From NCBI RefSeq assembly GCF_017874215.1, contig NZ_JAGGLB010000011.1, forward strand, positions 186,001 to 250,000: 64,000 bases of DNA, in the 5' to 3' direction. Every line of letters starts with the position of its first letter. The first letter of the stretch is position 1. The notes beneath the pieces are model-generated. The model was given only the letters and a program-made list of their open reading frames with translations. It searched no databases and was not told where the DNA came from. The position numbers and the translations under genes are program-made. Origin of the DNA: Paenibacillus eucommiae. GTDB lineage: Bacteria > Bacillota > Bacilli > Paenibacillales > NBRC-103111. This document shows positions 32,835 through 41,561 of this stretch, one piece after another.

Positions 32835-33024
32835 TTTAACGATGTTTTTCATCGCTAAAAGGACCTAGGCACCTCAACATCCTTACTTTAACAATGAAAA
32901 ACATCGTTAAAACCACTTTTAGGCACCCACAGGGGCCATCCGGCCTCTTTTAACGATGAAAATCATCATTAACGTGACGGATTAGCCGGAAACCCATACT
33001 TTAACGATGAAAAACATCGTTAAG
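32835..33024. repeat. Four-palindrome array C
   Basis: Palindromes start near 32835, 32887, 32948 and 33000 (spacings 52, 61, 52). Loops read TTTTT, AAAAA, AAAAT and AAAAA. The tag-like CCCAAATGGATAGCC lies at 32742-32756 and GCCAAACGGCCTGCC at 33163-33177, flanking the array. No nested stem-loop copy is intact here. The array sits upstream of ctaA and downstream of the thioredoxin-like gene, all on the minus strand; 32601-33251 contains no gene I can support. Confidence 0.9.
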
Positions 33025-33251
33025 TCTAGCACACTCTCAATTTTGGGGAGGCGGGCTCTAACTCCGAGGCTACTTCTACATGGCTGCTAGGGGATTGCTC
33101 TTACCCCAGAAATTAAACTACTTGTGTGAATTGGGTGCGTTGCAGAGCGCAGATCAATCAATGCCAAACGGCCTGCCACCAGATGTCTGCTCTCTGAACC
33201 AAAGGGATAAGGACTTTCTAGCGTGTATTAAAAATAAAAACTGCTCAAAAC

Positions 33252-33293
33252 AAAAAAACTGTCCCCAGGATCTCTTCAGACTTTTAGGGACAG
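33252..33293 (-). terminator. Terminator downstream of the thioredoxin-like gene
   Basis: On the minus strand CTGTCCC and GGGACAG pair over a 21-base loop and seven Ts follow. It lies 160 bp after the gene, beyond a repetitive tract. Confidence 0.65.
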
Positions 33294-33299
33294 CTCCGT

Positions 33300-33456
33300 A
33301 TGTTTCTGCTTCTCATTTACTTCTCATTTACTTTCCGCTACCTTTGACTAATTCTCACAACTTCTCACTACTTCTTCCTACTTTTGCCTACTTCCGCCTA
33401 CTTTTGCCTACTTCTCTTCGCTACTTTTACTACTTTACTACTTTTACCACTACTTC
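33300..33456 (+). repeat. Pyrimidine-rich CTACTT tandem tract
   Basis: About 150 bp made of CTACTT, CTTTTGC and CTTCTCA variants, with CCTACTTTTG and CCTACTTCCG units in tandem. One strand is almost free of guanine. It lies directly after the stop codon of the thioredoxin-like gene and would be transcribed in its 3' region. Confidence 0.8.
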
Positions 33457-33801
33457 TTACTTAGCCATAGCCTTTGACACTGCTACCGCACGATCCAGAA
33501 ATTGTTCAATTTCTTCACGAGTCTTGCGAAGTTTACTTACGAAACGAACCAGCTCCTGCCCTTCGCGAAAAGCAATAAAGCTGGGGATTCCAAGGATGTT
33601 AAGCTGCTCACAGAGATCAGGAACCTCATCACGGTCAAGCTCTATGAAGGTAATTTGGTCCGCATAGGTCTTCTCGATATCTGGCATAAATGGCTCTATA
33701 TAATGACAGTCCTTACACCATGTCGTTTTGAAAATAGCTATGGTCGTCCGCGGCTGAGCAATCATTTCTTGAAAATCTTGCTCATTTGAAATTTTTTTCA
33801 T
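33457..33801 (-). CDS. Thioredoxin-like protein
   Basis: A 114-residue thioredoxin-fold protein. The active site is TTWCKDCHYIEP (CKDC in place of CGPC) near residue 27-37 and the cis-proline loop reads LGIPSFIAF near 73. The start is the ATG at 33801, with AGAGGTG six bases upstream; a GTG three codons earlier lies inside that site. It resembles the YtpP-type thioredoxin-like proteins of Bacillus. Partner is unknown. Downstream is the CTACTT tract and a terminator. Confidence 0.88.
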   Translation of the reverse strand: MKKISNEQDFQEMIAQPRTTIAIFKTTWCKDCHYIEPFMPDIEKTYADQITFIELDRDEVPDLCEQLNILGIPSFIAFREGQELVRFVSKLRKTREEIEQFLDRAVAVSKAMAK

Positions 33802-34045
33802 GGCGATCACCTCTTTTTTCAGTATTTATTTTAATTTACTCACTTATAACATGAGCGAAATGGACTGTCAAGCATCTGCACTTTTCGTTTACTTTTCGTA
33901 TACTCTTCAGGATCTAACTGGTATGCCGTTGTATGACGCAGTCCGGCCACATGATGATACAAAGCATCAATATTAAGTCGAGTTCCACGAATTACATCCT
34001 CTTAACAATAAAAACACCCACTCACTATTTACAGTATAAGTAAAA

Positions 34046-34090
34046 AGTGATATCATTATTATATCAATAAAGTATCACGAAAATATCACT
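34046..34090. promoter_or_regulatory. Candidate operator upstream of the SPFH-Arc pair
   Basis: AGTGATAT (34046-34053) and its exact reverse complement ATATCACT (34083-34090) flank further ATATCA and TATCAC units, giving four half-sites in 45 bp. Two GGTACAAT repeats follow at about 34095-34114 and could be -10 elements. The gene starts 49 bp downstream. Repression by the Arc-type protein encoded in the operon is an inference. Bases 33802-34045 show nothing else. Confidence 0.45.
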
Positions 34091-34139
34091 ATAGGGTACA
34101 ATTAAAGGTACAATACGACACTTAAAGGAGAATGATTGC

Positions 34140-34979
34140 ATGAATGAACGTAAAGCGCCTTCCATTAATGGCTTTATTGGTTTAGTTTTGTTTCTTGTCG
34201 TTATTGCAGCAGGAATTTATTTATTGACTTTGGGGGCTATTGCACCAGGAATTATCCTTGTTGTAATTTCCTTCATATGCAGCTCTACCGTTACGGTCGT
34301 TCAGCCTAATGAAGCTTCCGTCATAACATTTTTTGGTAGCTATCTTGGCACCATCCGCAAGAGTGGGCTTTGGCTTGTCGTACCGTTTTCATTGCGCAAG
34401 AAAATTTCCCTTCGTGTACGTAATTTCAATAGCGTGAAGCTTAAAGTCAATGACACAGAGGGTAACCCGGTTGAGATCGCGGCAGTTGTTGTTTTTAAAG
34501 TCGTTGATACTTATAAGGCTCTGTTCGAGGTTGACAACTATGAGAAGTTTGTGGAGATTCAAAGTGAGACCGCTCTAAGGCATGTCGCTAGTAAATACCC
34601 TTACGACAGCTTTAATAATGAGGGCTACTCGCTGCGCGGCAATGCAGATGAGGTAGCAGCTGAACTTAGCCATGAGCTGCAGCAGCGGCTTGCTGTGGCA
34701 GGCGTTGAAGTGGTGGAATCACGTCTGACTCATCTGGCCTACTCGACGGAAATTGCAAGCTCTATGCTGCAGCGCCAGCAGGCTTCCGCGATACTTTCCG
34801 CCCGGCAAATTATCGTGGAAGGCGCGGTAGGCATGGTTCAGTTGGCAATCAGCAAGCTAGAGGCAGAGGGGCTACAGCTCGATGAGGAGAAAAAGGCCGC
34901 TATGATCAATAATCTGTTAGTAGCGATCGTATCGGACCGTTCAGCGACTCCGGTTATTAATACCGGTACGCTCTACTAA
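34140..34979 (+). CDS. SPFH/Band 7 domain membrane protein
   Basis: A 279-residue protein with two N-terminal transmembrane helices (about residues 10-50) followed by a prohibitin-like SPFH domain (TVTVVQPNEASVITFFGSYLGT onward is typical of its start) and a helical C-terminal part, EIASSMLQRQQASAILSARQ. Such proteins scaffold membrane microdomains or chaperone membrane proteins. AAAGGAG is nine bases before the ATG. The Arc-type gene follows 4 bp downstream; I recall this pairing in other Bacillales, which suggests a joint function or autoregulation. Confidence 0.88.
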   Translation: MNERKAPSINGFIGLVLFLVVIAAGIYLLTLGAIAPGIILVVISFICSSTVTVVQPNEASVITFFGSYLGTIRKSGLWLVVPFSLRKKISLRVRNFNSVKLKVNDTEGNPVEIAAVVVFKVVDTYKALFEVDNYEKFVEIQSETALRHVASKYPYDSFNNEGYSLRGNADEVAAELSHELQQRLAVAGVEVVESRLTHLAYSTEIASSMLQRQQASAILSARQIIVEGAVGMVQLAISKLEAEGLQLDEEKKAAMINNLLVAIVSDRSATPVINTGTLY

Positions 34980-34983
34980 GGTT

Positions 34984-35211
34984 ATGGCTCCCAAAAAGAA
35001 TTTCCCTCTGCGCCTGGACCCGAAGCTCTATGAGGCTGTCGAGCGCTGGGCTGAGGATGAGTTCCGCAGTGTGAACGGGCATATTGAGTATCTACTTCGC
35101 GAAGCGCTGCAAAGATCGGGACGTTTGCCGCGCGCACGCTCTGCTAATGAACCCCCTCCTCATGAACGGAATGAAGACGAGAACTTAGATTCAAAGAGGC
35201 CTGTTGACTAA
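34984..35211 (+). CDS. Arc-type ribbon-helix-helix DNA-binding protein
   Basis: A 75-residue protein. KKNFPLRLDPKLYEAVERWA followed by RSVNGHIEYLLREAL is a ribbon-helix-helix domain of the Arc/MetJ class: a beta strand (FPLRLD) that reads the major groove, then two helices that dimerise. The C-terminal 30 residues are polar and probably disordered. It begins 4 bp after the SPFH gene with no strong ribosome site of its own, so translation is likely coupled. It may bind the inverted repeats upstream of the operon. Confidence 0.85.
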   Translation: MAPKKNFPLRLDPKLYEAVERWAEDEFRSVNGHIEYLLREALQRSGRLPRARSANEPPPHERNEDENLDSKRPVD

Positions 35212-35264
35212 ACCAGGAACTAGTAATAAAAAAGTCTTCTTTTTGTAAAATCGACAACAAACAA

Positions 35265-35294
35265 GGGCTGCAAGGATATATATCCTCGCAGCCC
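35265..35294. terminator. Terminator between convergent genes
   Basis: GGGCTGCAAGGATAT and ATATCCTCGCAGCCC pair perfectly apart from one A/C mismatch. T-rich sequence follows on the minus strand (TTGTTTGTTG) and TTATTA on the plus strand. Confidence 0.75.
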
Positions 35295-35307
35295 TTATTA
35301 GCTGTAT

Positions 35308-36870
35308 TTAATCTCTTTCAATGGAAACAGTTCGAGTGCTATCATCCCAGCCTACCTTTGCGCCTAATTTCTCAGCAATGAAACGAACTGGAACATAGGT
35401 GCTTTCTCCGGTAATAATTGCCGCTACTTCCAGCTGCTCCGATTTTCCATTTACTAAAGCCGTTTTACTACCGATAGTAAGTACAATCTTCGCTTCAGAT
35501 AAATCGTCAATTATCGTAACCTGCTTAAGCTTTCCATCCCATTCCACTTCGGCATCCAGGTTCTCCGAAATAAAGCGGACCGGAACCAATGTTATACCAT
35601 CCTTAATATAAGGTTTACCGCTTTTTCCCGGGTCTTTGCCTGCTAGTTTATCCATAATCATCTGAATCCGTTTCTTTGTAAGCTGCAAATCTTCACGCAG
35701 CAGCTTGTAAGCTATTGATTTTTTATCAAAATTGCTGATTATCTTGGAAGCGTTCAGCAACTTGCCCCAGCCATTTCCACCGATTTCTAAAGTGGGTCCG
35801 GATCCCTTGAGTTTATCAGCCTTTACTGGCTTGTTCAGGTTCCAGCTCTCGCTGGTTGCGGTCACTTTTATAGCGCTCAAACCTTTATCGGCACCTTTAG
35901 CGATCGGAATCATTGCTTCAATGGCCGTTTTACGGGTCAAAAGATCGCTGTCGAGATACATATCTGCCTTGATATACATTTGATCTGTAAACATCTTGCT
36001 TTCTTTGAGGCTATTGTTTAATTGAACTACAGCCCCATTGATAAGACCCTTCACCGTACCGGAAAGGAATTTAACAGCCGTTTCTTTATTTTCCAAAACC
36101 GTTTTAATCAACGGATTCAATTTCTTATCCTTTAGAAGCTCTGGCGCTACAACATCATATACTCCACCCAAAAATTTCTGTAAGCCAGCTTCATCCGCTG
36201 CGATGCTCACAACCAGCTTTTGAATCAGTTCCGCTGCTTCGGTTCCAGACACTTCGGTATGCAGCTTATTCAGTGAAAGCGATTCTTCCTGTACCTTTTC
36301 GGTTACAGCAGTAACTGTTAAGGTTTTGGGATTTACCTTGGCATTCCCCACTATGTAGTCAACTAGAAGCGGCAGTAATTCTGAGGATTTCTCCATAATA
36401 GGTCCGCTTATAGTAGGCAGCAGTGTTTGAACGATTGAAGGGTTTTCACCACTTTCCTTAATCAAGCTCTTCAAGAGGATCTGCCCCAAATTAAATGTAA
36501 TCGGCTTCTTAGCTCCATCCACTTCAATCGCTGTTTTTTCTCCATCGATATAAACCTGGAAAGGAACCGCTCCTCGATGTGTCTTCAGCTCCCCTGCGTA
36601 TGAAGCATTTTTTTCATCTTCCTTTTTGCCGCTGAGTTGAATGGACATGTTCCCAACAAGCTCAAGTGCGGCCTTCTGTGCATCCGTAGCGGATGCACTA
36701 GGAATAAGTTGAATAGCAATATTCGTGCTTGATTCGCTTGATTTCACCTTGACAGTATTAGTCAACGCTTTGTTCACATCTACTCCACCAATACTATTAC
36801 AGCCCGCAACGACTACGAGTGATGCTGCAAGCAGTCCGCTCGCGAGCCTTTTCCCATATTTTCGAATCAT
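35308..36870 (-). CDS. Lipoprotein with copper amine oxidase-like N-terminal (stalk) domain
   Basis: A 520-residue exported lipoprotein. The N-terminal signal ends in the lipobox VVAGC near residue 22. Residues about 25-395 are a repetitive, lysine-rich region I do not recognise, and the last 95 residues form a copper amine oxidase N-terminal-like domain: ITLVPVRFISENLDAEVEWD and STYVPVRFIAEKLGAKVGWD, which are duplicated strands of the same module. In Paenibacillus such domains act as cell-surface anchoring or stalk units, not as oxidases. ATG at 36870 is 11 bases after AGGAG; a GTG two codons earlier is also possible. Confidence 0.88.
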   Translation of the reverse strand: MIRKYGKRLASGLLAASLVVVAGCNSIGGVDVNKALTNTVKVKSSESSTNIAIQLIPSASATDAQKAALELVGNMSIQLSGKKEDEKNASYAGELKTHRGAVPFQVYIDGEKTAIEVDGAKKPITFNLGQILLKSLIKESGENPSIVQTLLPTISGPIMEKSSELLPLLVDYIVGNAKVNPKTLTVTAVTEKVQEESLSLNKLHTEVSGTEAAELIQKLVVSIAADEAGLQKFLGGVYDVVAPELLKDKKLNPLIKTVLENKETAVKFLSGTVKGLINGAVVQLNNSLKESKMFTDQMYIKADMYLDSDLLTRKTAIEAMIPIAKGADKGLSAIKVTATSESWNLNKPVKADKLKGSGPTLEIGGNGWGKLLNASKIISNFDKKSIAYKLLREDLQLTKKRIQMIMDKLAGKDPGKSGKPYIKDGITLVPVRFISENLDAEVEWDGKLKQVTIIDDLSEAKIVLTIGSKTALVNGKSEQLEVAAIITGESTYVPVRFIAEKLGAKVGWDDSTRTVSIERD

Positions 36871-37139
36871 TCCCACATCTTCTCCTTTACTACAATTGGA
36901 CTAGTCTGCCTATTTAAAACTATAGCAATAGATTATACGCCTGACTAGGGCAAAAAGACTCACATCTTTGAAAAAATAACCAGGAAAAAAGCTAAAAAAA
37001 ATACAAAAATCCAATTGATTCCAAATAATACTCGAAAGTTATTAAAATCTGTATGTATAGAAAAGTCTAAAAGATAAATAATTCATTAATATAAAGATCC
37101 ATTGATAAGATAATAAATTAATAAATAAGGAGGCTGCTT

Positions 37140-38576
37140 ATGGCAAATATAAATGAAAAAAGGAGCCTTACTCTTTTGGCCGGGAAAACGATTAAGCTGC
37201 CAGTTACGCTGTTTAATATGCTGTTCGATAAGGTGAGCTCCTTGATGTATGCAGTCAAGCAGGCAGATCACGCGGAGCTTATGACCCTTTCACCGGAAGC
37301 CGTAAAGCGGCTTAGATACAGCCTCAATCAATCTTATAAACAATTAAAGGCAACCGCAGCCCATACTCCAGCAAAATCCGCCTTATCAGGGTTATCAAGC
37401 TCATCAGACTCATCAAACTCATCATCCTTACCAGCCTTATCAAAATTATCCACCTCTGACCAGCTCATCTTGAGCCGCATACGCCAGCAGACAGAGCTTC
37501 ACAACAGAAACAACCTGACTCGCACCGCAGCCTACTGGGCGATCTATCAAAGTCATCCAGAGGTGCACTGGGCGCTTCTAGCCCATATGGTATCCCGTAA
37601 CGGCGGCTGGTGTATGACCGACTTAAAGGGTGACCTGCTCCCCCACCTGCTGAACACTGCAAAGGCAGATTGTCTTTTTGCTTTTCTGGAGCGGGCTAAT
37701 GCCCTCATTTTTCAAGATGCCTATCCGCAATTGCTGCTTTATATCGAGAGCAGGCGCGCTGGGCGGGACAGATTTGATTTGCTTCCGCATTTGCAGATTT
37801 CCGCTTTTATGACGCCGGTATGGCAGGAGTTCTGGCAGTATGGTGAATCTCCCCTGCTTACAACCGCTTTGATTATTAATGAGCAAAATTATATCGAGCA
37901 AAGAATCGTACGCAATGAGCATTATAAGCGGCTTGTGCTGGACACGGTTACTTTCCGGGCGCAGTCGCTGATGCAGTTGAACCAGATCGTCTTTCCTTAC
38001 GGACATATCCCGGCTGGACAGCAGGAGGCAACTTCACCTGCAGGTGAAGGGGCGAGCGCAGATGAGCGGCTCACTTCTCCTGCAATCGAGTATACAGCCC
38101 CCCGCTGCAGACTGGCTGGCTTGATTCTAGAGGATTTCCATGATGTAAATGAACGAATCGAATTCGGTAAAAAGCTCTATGCCCTCTTGTTCGGGCTGCC
38201 AATCGTGCGGGAAGGCGTTGCTGCTTATGCTGCAAGCGTCCGCCACAGTGGCTCGCGGGCTGATTATTGGCCGGGACTTTTCACACCTATAAGAAAAGCC
38301 CCTCCGCAAACAAAATTTACGGAGAGGCTGGACGGCAATAATCTAAAGAAAGGTGCAGCTCCGTTATACAGCCCGCCGCTAAACGATGCATGGCCAGATG
38401 CACCTCTTGACGCCGTTGAACCAGGAGACTGGTTCTTGCTAACTAAGCCGCGGCATGCCATCGCCCATCTAGGCTCGATCCAGGCCCCTTTCTTGTTTGA
38501 TATGACCTCAGAGGCTTGCCTGGGCTTAAGCAAAATAGAGCTGGCTATAATAGCCGGACAGTCTTTCGATCTTTAA
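37140..38576 (+). CDS. DUF2515 family protein, YppC-like
   Basis: A 478-residue protein of a Bacillales-specific family with unknown function. The block NRNNLTRTAAYWAIYQSHPE followed by HWALLAHMVSRNGGW and MTDLKGDLLPHLL is what identifies the family, as does the C-terminal YWPGLFTP. Residues about 78-105 are a serine/leucine-rich low-complexity insertion encoded by TCATCAxxC repeats. GGAGG is six bases before the ATG. It converges with the flippase gene with 32 bp between stops. The preceding 260 bp are AT-rich and hold only promoter-like sequence. Confidence 0.82.
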   Translation: MANINEKRSLTLLAGKTIKLPVTLFNMLFDKVSSLMYAVKQADHAELMTLSPEAVKRLRYSLNQSYKQLKATAAHTPAKSALSGLSSSSDSSNSSSLPALSKLSTSDQLILSRIRQQTELHNRNNLTRTAAYWAIYQSHPEVHWALLAHMVSRNGGWCMTDLKGDLLPHLLNTAKADCLFAFLERANALIFQDAYPQLLLYIESRRAGRDRFDLLPHLQISAFMTPVWQEFWQYGESPLLTTALIINEQNYIEQRIVRNEHYKRLVLDTVTFRAQSLMQLNQIVFPYGHIPAGQQEATSPAGEGASADERLTSPAIEYTAPRCRLAGLILEDFHDVNERIEFGKKLYALLFGLPIVREGVAAYAASVRHSGSRADYWPGLFTPIRKAPPQTKFTERLDGNNLKKGAAPLYSPPLNDAWPDAPLDAVEPGDWFLLTKPRHAIAHLGSIQAPFLFDMTSEACLGLSKIELAIIAGQSFDL

Positions 38577-38608
38577 GTTTAACCACACCGCCATCAGCCT
38601 TCTTATTT

Positions 38609-40264
38609 TTACCTTCTGCCGATAAGCCGTCCTGCTTTTGCGATCAGCTTTTGCAAGGGTGCCGGGAAGTTTTTCACATCTTCCTTAGTCACGACACGTG
38701 TAGCCATGATCATCAGCGGATAAAGTGCGAGCACAACACAACCAACCAATATAGAATTGACGCCCTCGTTCAGACGGTCAATGCCGAATGGATGCACATA
38801 GCTATGCGTAAGTATCTCAGCGCCAACACCTACAACTGCTATGACAACTATAGAGAGCATTAAACCAAGTAAACGGCGGGTCCCCAGAACTTTGAAGCGG
38901 AAAGATCTTCTAAGAGCAGCAATATTCAGCCAGGACATAACAATAAAGCACAGTCCGGTTGAGGCCACAATTCCATAAATTCCTAACCAAGGTGATAGCA
39001 TAAAGCTTCCAATCAATTTAATGCTAATACCAATAATAACATGGAGCACAAGCGGCTTCATGCGTCCCAGTCCCATAAGAACGGCACCTGAGGTTTGCAT
39101 AATAATTTGGAACATCGCACTCATTGTCAAAAAAGCAACAATATACGGTCCGTTATCGAGTCCGTATTGGGATTCTTCATAACCAAAAATAAATCCGTCC
39201 AGCGGTCTTGCTGCAATACTGATAAACAGCACCATAGGTAAGCCGGATAAAATAGCAAGCTGCAGCGTTCTTGAGGTTTGATTCGCCACTTGCTTAATAT
39301 CTTTCCGTGCATACGCCGCAGAAATGATTGGCACAATGGACTGACTGAGCGCAATAGCCAGAATAATCGGAATACCTGCAAGTGACTGCGCTCTTCCCCC
39401 TAATATCCCTACCAGTTCGAGCGCCACCTCTTCACCCAATTCGCCGCGGAGCAGCGGGATTATAATCGAAGAGTCGATCGTATAGATGAAGGTGACTGTG
39501 ATCGAGAAAAACACAATTGGAATTGAGAGCTTCAACAGATTTTTATAGATGGTTTTATAGCTTAGAGAATTGGCAAGCTCTTTGCTTCCTTGACCGGTAC
39601 CAGGCCTCTCGCTCAGGCGACCGCCATTCTCACGCCGCATCTTTCGGGCAAAGTAGGACATAACGGCAAAAGCAGCTATACCGCCGATCGCCCCCCCGAA
39701 AGAAGCTCCCGCTATCGCCCATTCCAGACTGACACTGAGCAGCACAAAAGCCAAGACTACCGCTGTTATCAAGCGGAAAATTTGCTCCACGACCTGCGAA
39801 ATACCGTTAGGCATCATTCTCTGCTTGCCCTGAAAATAACCGCGCATAATAGCGATCAAGGGAAAGAAGAGCAGTGCAGGTGCAATGGCCCGTGTCGCCA
39901 ATATCGCATTCGGATCTCCAGATATGTCGCGGGCGTACCAAGGTGCCAGTACAAATAGAAGAACCGCCATAATAAATCCGGCAACAAGCGCAAACAACGC
40001 TGCAGCACGATAGATCCGCTCAGCTTCAGCCTGGCGTCCCAGCTCTGTTTTCTCGGAAACCATTTTGCTCAGCGCACTTGGTATTCCGGCTGTTGCAATC
40101 ACAAGAAGCATAGAGTACAGATTGAAGGCAATTGTATAGCTTCCCATTCCCTTGTCACCCAGCAAGTGTACAAGGGGAATCTTCTGGAATACACCGATAA
40201 ACCGCGCTATTAGTGCGGCCGCGGTTAAGATCAAGGTACCTTTTACAAGTGAATCCTTAGCCAA
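38609..40264 (-). CDS. Polysaccharide/lipid flippase of the MOP superfamily, SpoVB/YtgP type
   Basis: A 551-residue membrane protein with about 14 helices. LTAAALIARFIGVFQKIPLVHLLG near the N-terminus and GIPSALSKMVSEK are typical of the SpoVB-YtgP (MurJ-like functional) branch, which flips lipid-linked cell wall precursors. The start is TTG at 40264 with GAAGGAA seven bases upstream. It is the last of a minus-strand run starting at asnB; 24 bp separate it from thuA-like. Whether it is the sporulation (SpoVB) or the vegetative paralogue cannot be told here. Confidence 0.88.
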   Translation of the reverse strand: MAKDSLVKGTLILTAAALIARFIGVFQKIPLVHLLGDKGMGSYTIAFNLYSMLLVIATAGIPSALSKMVSEKTELGRQAEAERIYRAAALFALVAGFIMAVLLFVLAPWYARDISGDPNAILATRAIAPALLFFPLIAIMRGYFQGKQRMMPNGISQVVEQIFRLITAVVLAFVLLSVSLEWAIAGASFGGAIGGIAAFAVMSYFARKMRRENGGRLSERPGTGQGSKELANSLSYKTIYKNLLKLSIPIVFFSITVTFIYTIDSSIIIPLLRGELGEEVALELVGILGGRAQSLAGIPIILAIALSQSIVPIISAAYARKDIKQVANQTSRTLQLAILSGLPMVLFISIAARPLDGFIFGYEESQYGLDNGPYIVAFLTMSAMFQIIMQTSGAVLMGLGRMKPLVLHVIIGISIKLIGSFMLSPWLGIYGIVASTGLCFIVMSWLNIAALRRSFRFKVLGTRRLLGLMLSIVVIAVVGVGAEILTHSYVHPFGIDRLNEGVNSILVGCVVLALYPLMIMATRVVTKEDVKNFPAPLQKLIAKAGRLIGRR

Positions 40265-40288
40265 AGTCGTTCCTTCTTCCGTTATTCC

Positions 40289-41011
40289 TTATTTCACCTT
40301 AATTTCCTCCAACGGCTTATGATTGCCGTACACTGGCTTTACTGCTCCGTCCTGTGCTGCCCATCTGATCCCGTTCGCAATAACCTTGAGTACATTTCTG
40401 TTATAGAAGGTTGGATACGTTTCATGACCCGGCCGGAAATAAAAAATCTTCCCATTGCCGCGATGGTACGTGCAGCCGCTGCGGAACACCTCTCCGCCTT
40501 CGAACCAGCTAACCAGAATCAGCTCATCGGGCTTCGGAATGTCAAAATGCTCCCCATACATTTCCTCGCGCTCCAGCTCGAAATATTCGCCCAATCCTGC
40601 AGCAATCGGATGAGCCGGATCCACTACCCAAATCCGCTCTTTTTCGTCGGCTTCTCTCCACTTCAAATCGCAGGAAGTCCCCATCAGCTTTTTGAATATT
40701 TTAGAGAAATGCCCGGAGTGCAGCACAATGAGTCCCATTCCATCCAGGACCCTCTGATGAACACGGTCTACGATCTCGTCCGCCACCATCTCATGGCCCC
40801 TATGTCCCCACCAAAGCAATACATCCGTGCGGTCCAGAACGTCCTGGGTCAATCCATGCTCCAATTGCTCCAGCGTAGCGGTATGCACCTCGAAATCATC
40901 GTTTGCGATGCCTTCAGCGATAGCACCATGTATACCTTCCGGGTAAACCTTCTGTACTTCTTCATTCGATCTCTCATGTAAATTCTCGTTCCAAATCGTT
41001 ACATTAATCAT
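40289..41011 (-). CDS. ThuA-like domain protein
   Basis: A 240-residue protein of the ThuA family (class I glutamine amidotransferase-like fold, linked to trehalose utilisation in rhizobia). INVTIWNENLHER at the start, VLLWWGHRGHEMV near 70, LIVLHSGHFSKIFKKLMGT near 98 and GKIFYFRPGHETYPTF near 195 are the conserved blocks; the last has the histidine of the fold. There is no cysteine nucleophile, as is usual for ThuA. The ATG at 41011 has GGAG eight bases upstream; a GTG three codons earlier lies too close. Biochemical role is unproven. Confidence 0.9.
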   Translation of the reverse strand: MINVTIWNENLHERSNEEVQKVYPEGIHGAIAEGIANDDFEVHTATLEQLEHGLTQDVLDRTDVLLWWGHRGHEMVADEIVDRVHQRVLDGMGLIVLHSGHFSKIFKKLMGTSCDLKWREADEKERIWVVDPAHPIAAGLGEYFELEREEMYGEHFDIPKPDELILVSWFEGGEVFRSGCTYHRGNGKIFYFRPGHETYPTFYNRNVLKVIANGIRWAAQDGAVKPVYGNHKPLEEIKVK

Positions 41012-41038
41012 CGGGATCACTCCAGCATCTTATTTGTA

Positions 41039-41524
41039 TTAAAACGCGAATACCCATAGCAGAAACACGACAATCATGACAAGCTGCAGCACAACCTTCA
41101 CAACAACGCTGGAGAAAAATCCGATCACTGAGCCCACACCGGCTTTTAGCGCAGGTTTCCAAGGTGTTTTGATTATGAGCTCACCAATAACAGCTCCCAG
41201 AAAAGGACCGATAATAATACCGAAGGCAGGAATAACAAAAGGGCCCAGAATGATCCCGATAGTGCTGCCTATGACCGACGCCTTGGAACCGCCGAACTTC
41301 GTTACTCCAAGGGCACTAACCAAATAGTCGGCGACAATGATAGCTATAACGATCAACGTTTGAATCAACCAGAACCAAACTCCAAATGGCTCAAAGCTGA
41401 TTAACCAGCCGTAAATAAAAAAGGCTCCATAAACAGCCAAAGCGCCGGGAAGCACCGGGTATACAGTGCCAGCCATACCTATTACAAACAACAGGATGAC
41501 AAGCAGCCAACCGACAATTTCCAT
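41039..41524 (-). CDS. DUF456 family membrane protein
   Basis: A 161-residue, glycine-rich membrane protein with four to five helices, for example GMAGTVYPVLPGALAVYGA and IGSTIGIILGPFVIPAFG, followed by IIIGPFLGAVIGELI. This repeated GPF-G-GA-IGE pattern is that of DUF456. Function unknown. GGAGG lies eight bases before the ATG. It sits between the Cof-type HAD (37 bp) and ThuA-like (27 bp) genes on the same strand. Confidence 0.88.
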   Translation of the reverse strand: MEIVGWLLVILLFVIGMAGTVYPVLPGALAVYGAFFIYGWLISFEPFGVWFWLIQTLIVIAIIVADYLVSALGVTKFGGSKASVIGSTIGIILGPFVIPAFGIIIGPFLGAVIGELIIKTPWKPALKAGVGSVIGFFSSVVVKVVLQLVMIVVFLLWVFAF

Positions 41525-41561
41525 GTACGAACCTCCAGTTCAACCCGAATGATTGGCAGGC

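Noticed and set aside
33080..33667. 195-codon plus-strand open frame
   Set aside because: It spans the post-array region, a terminator and the CTACTT tract and is antisense to the thioredoxin-like gene.
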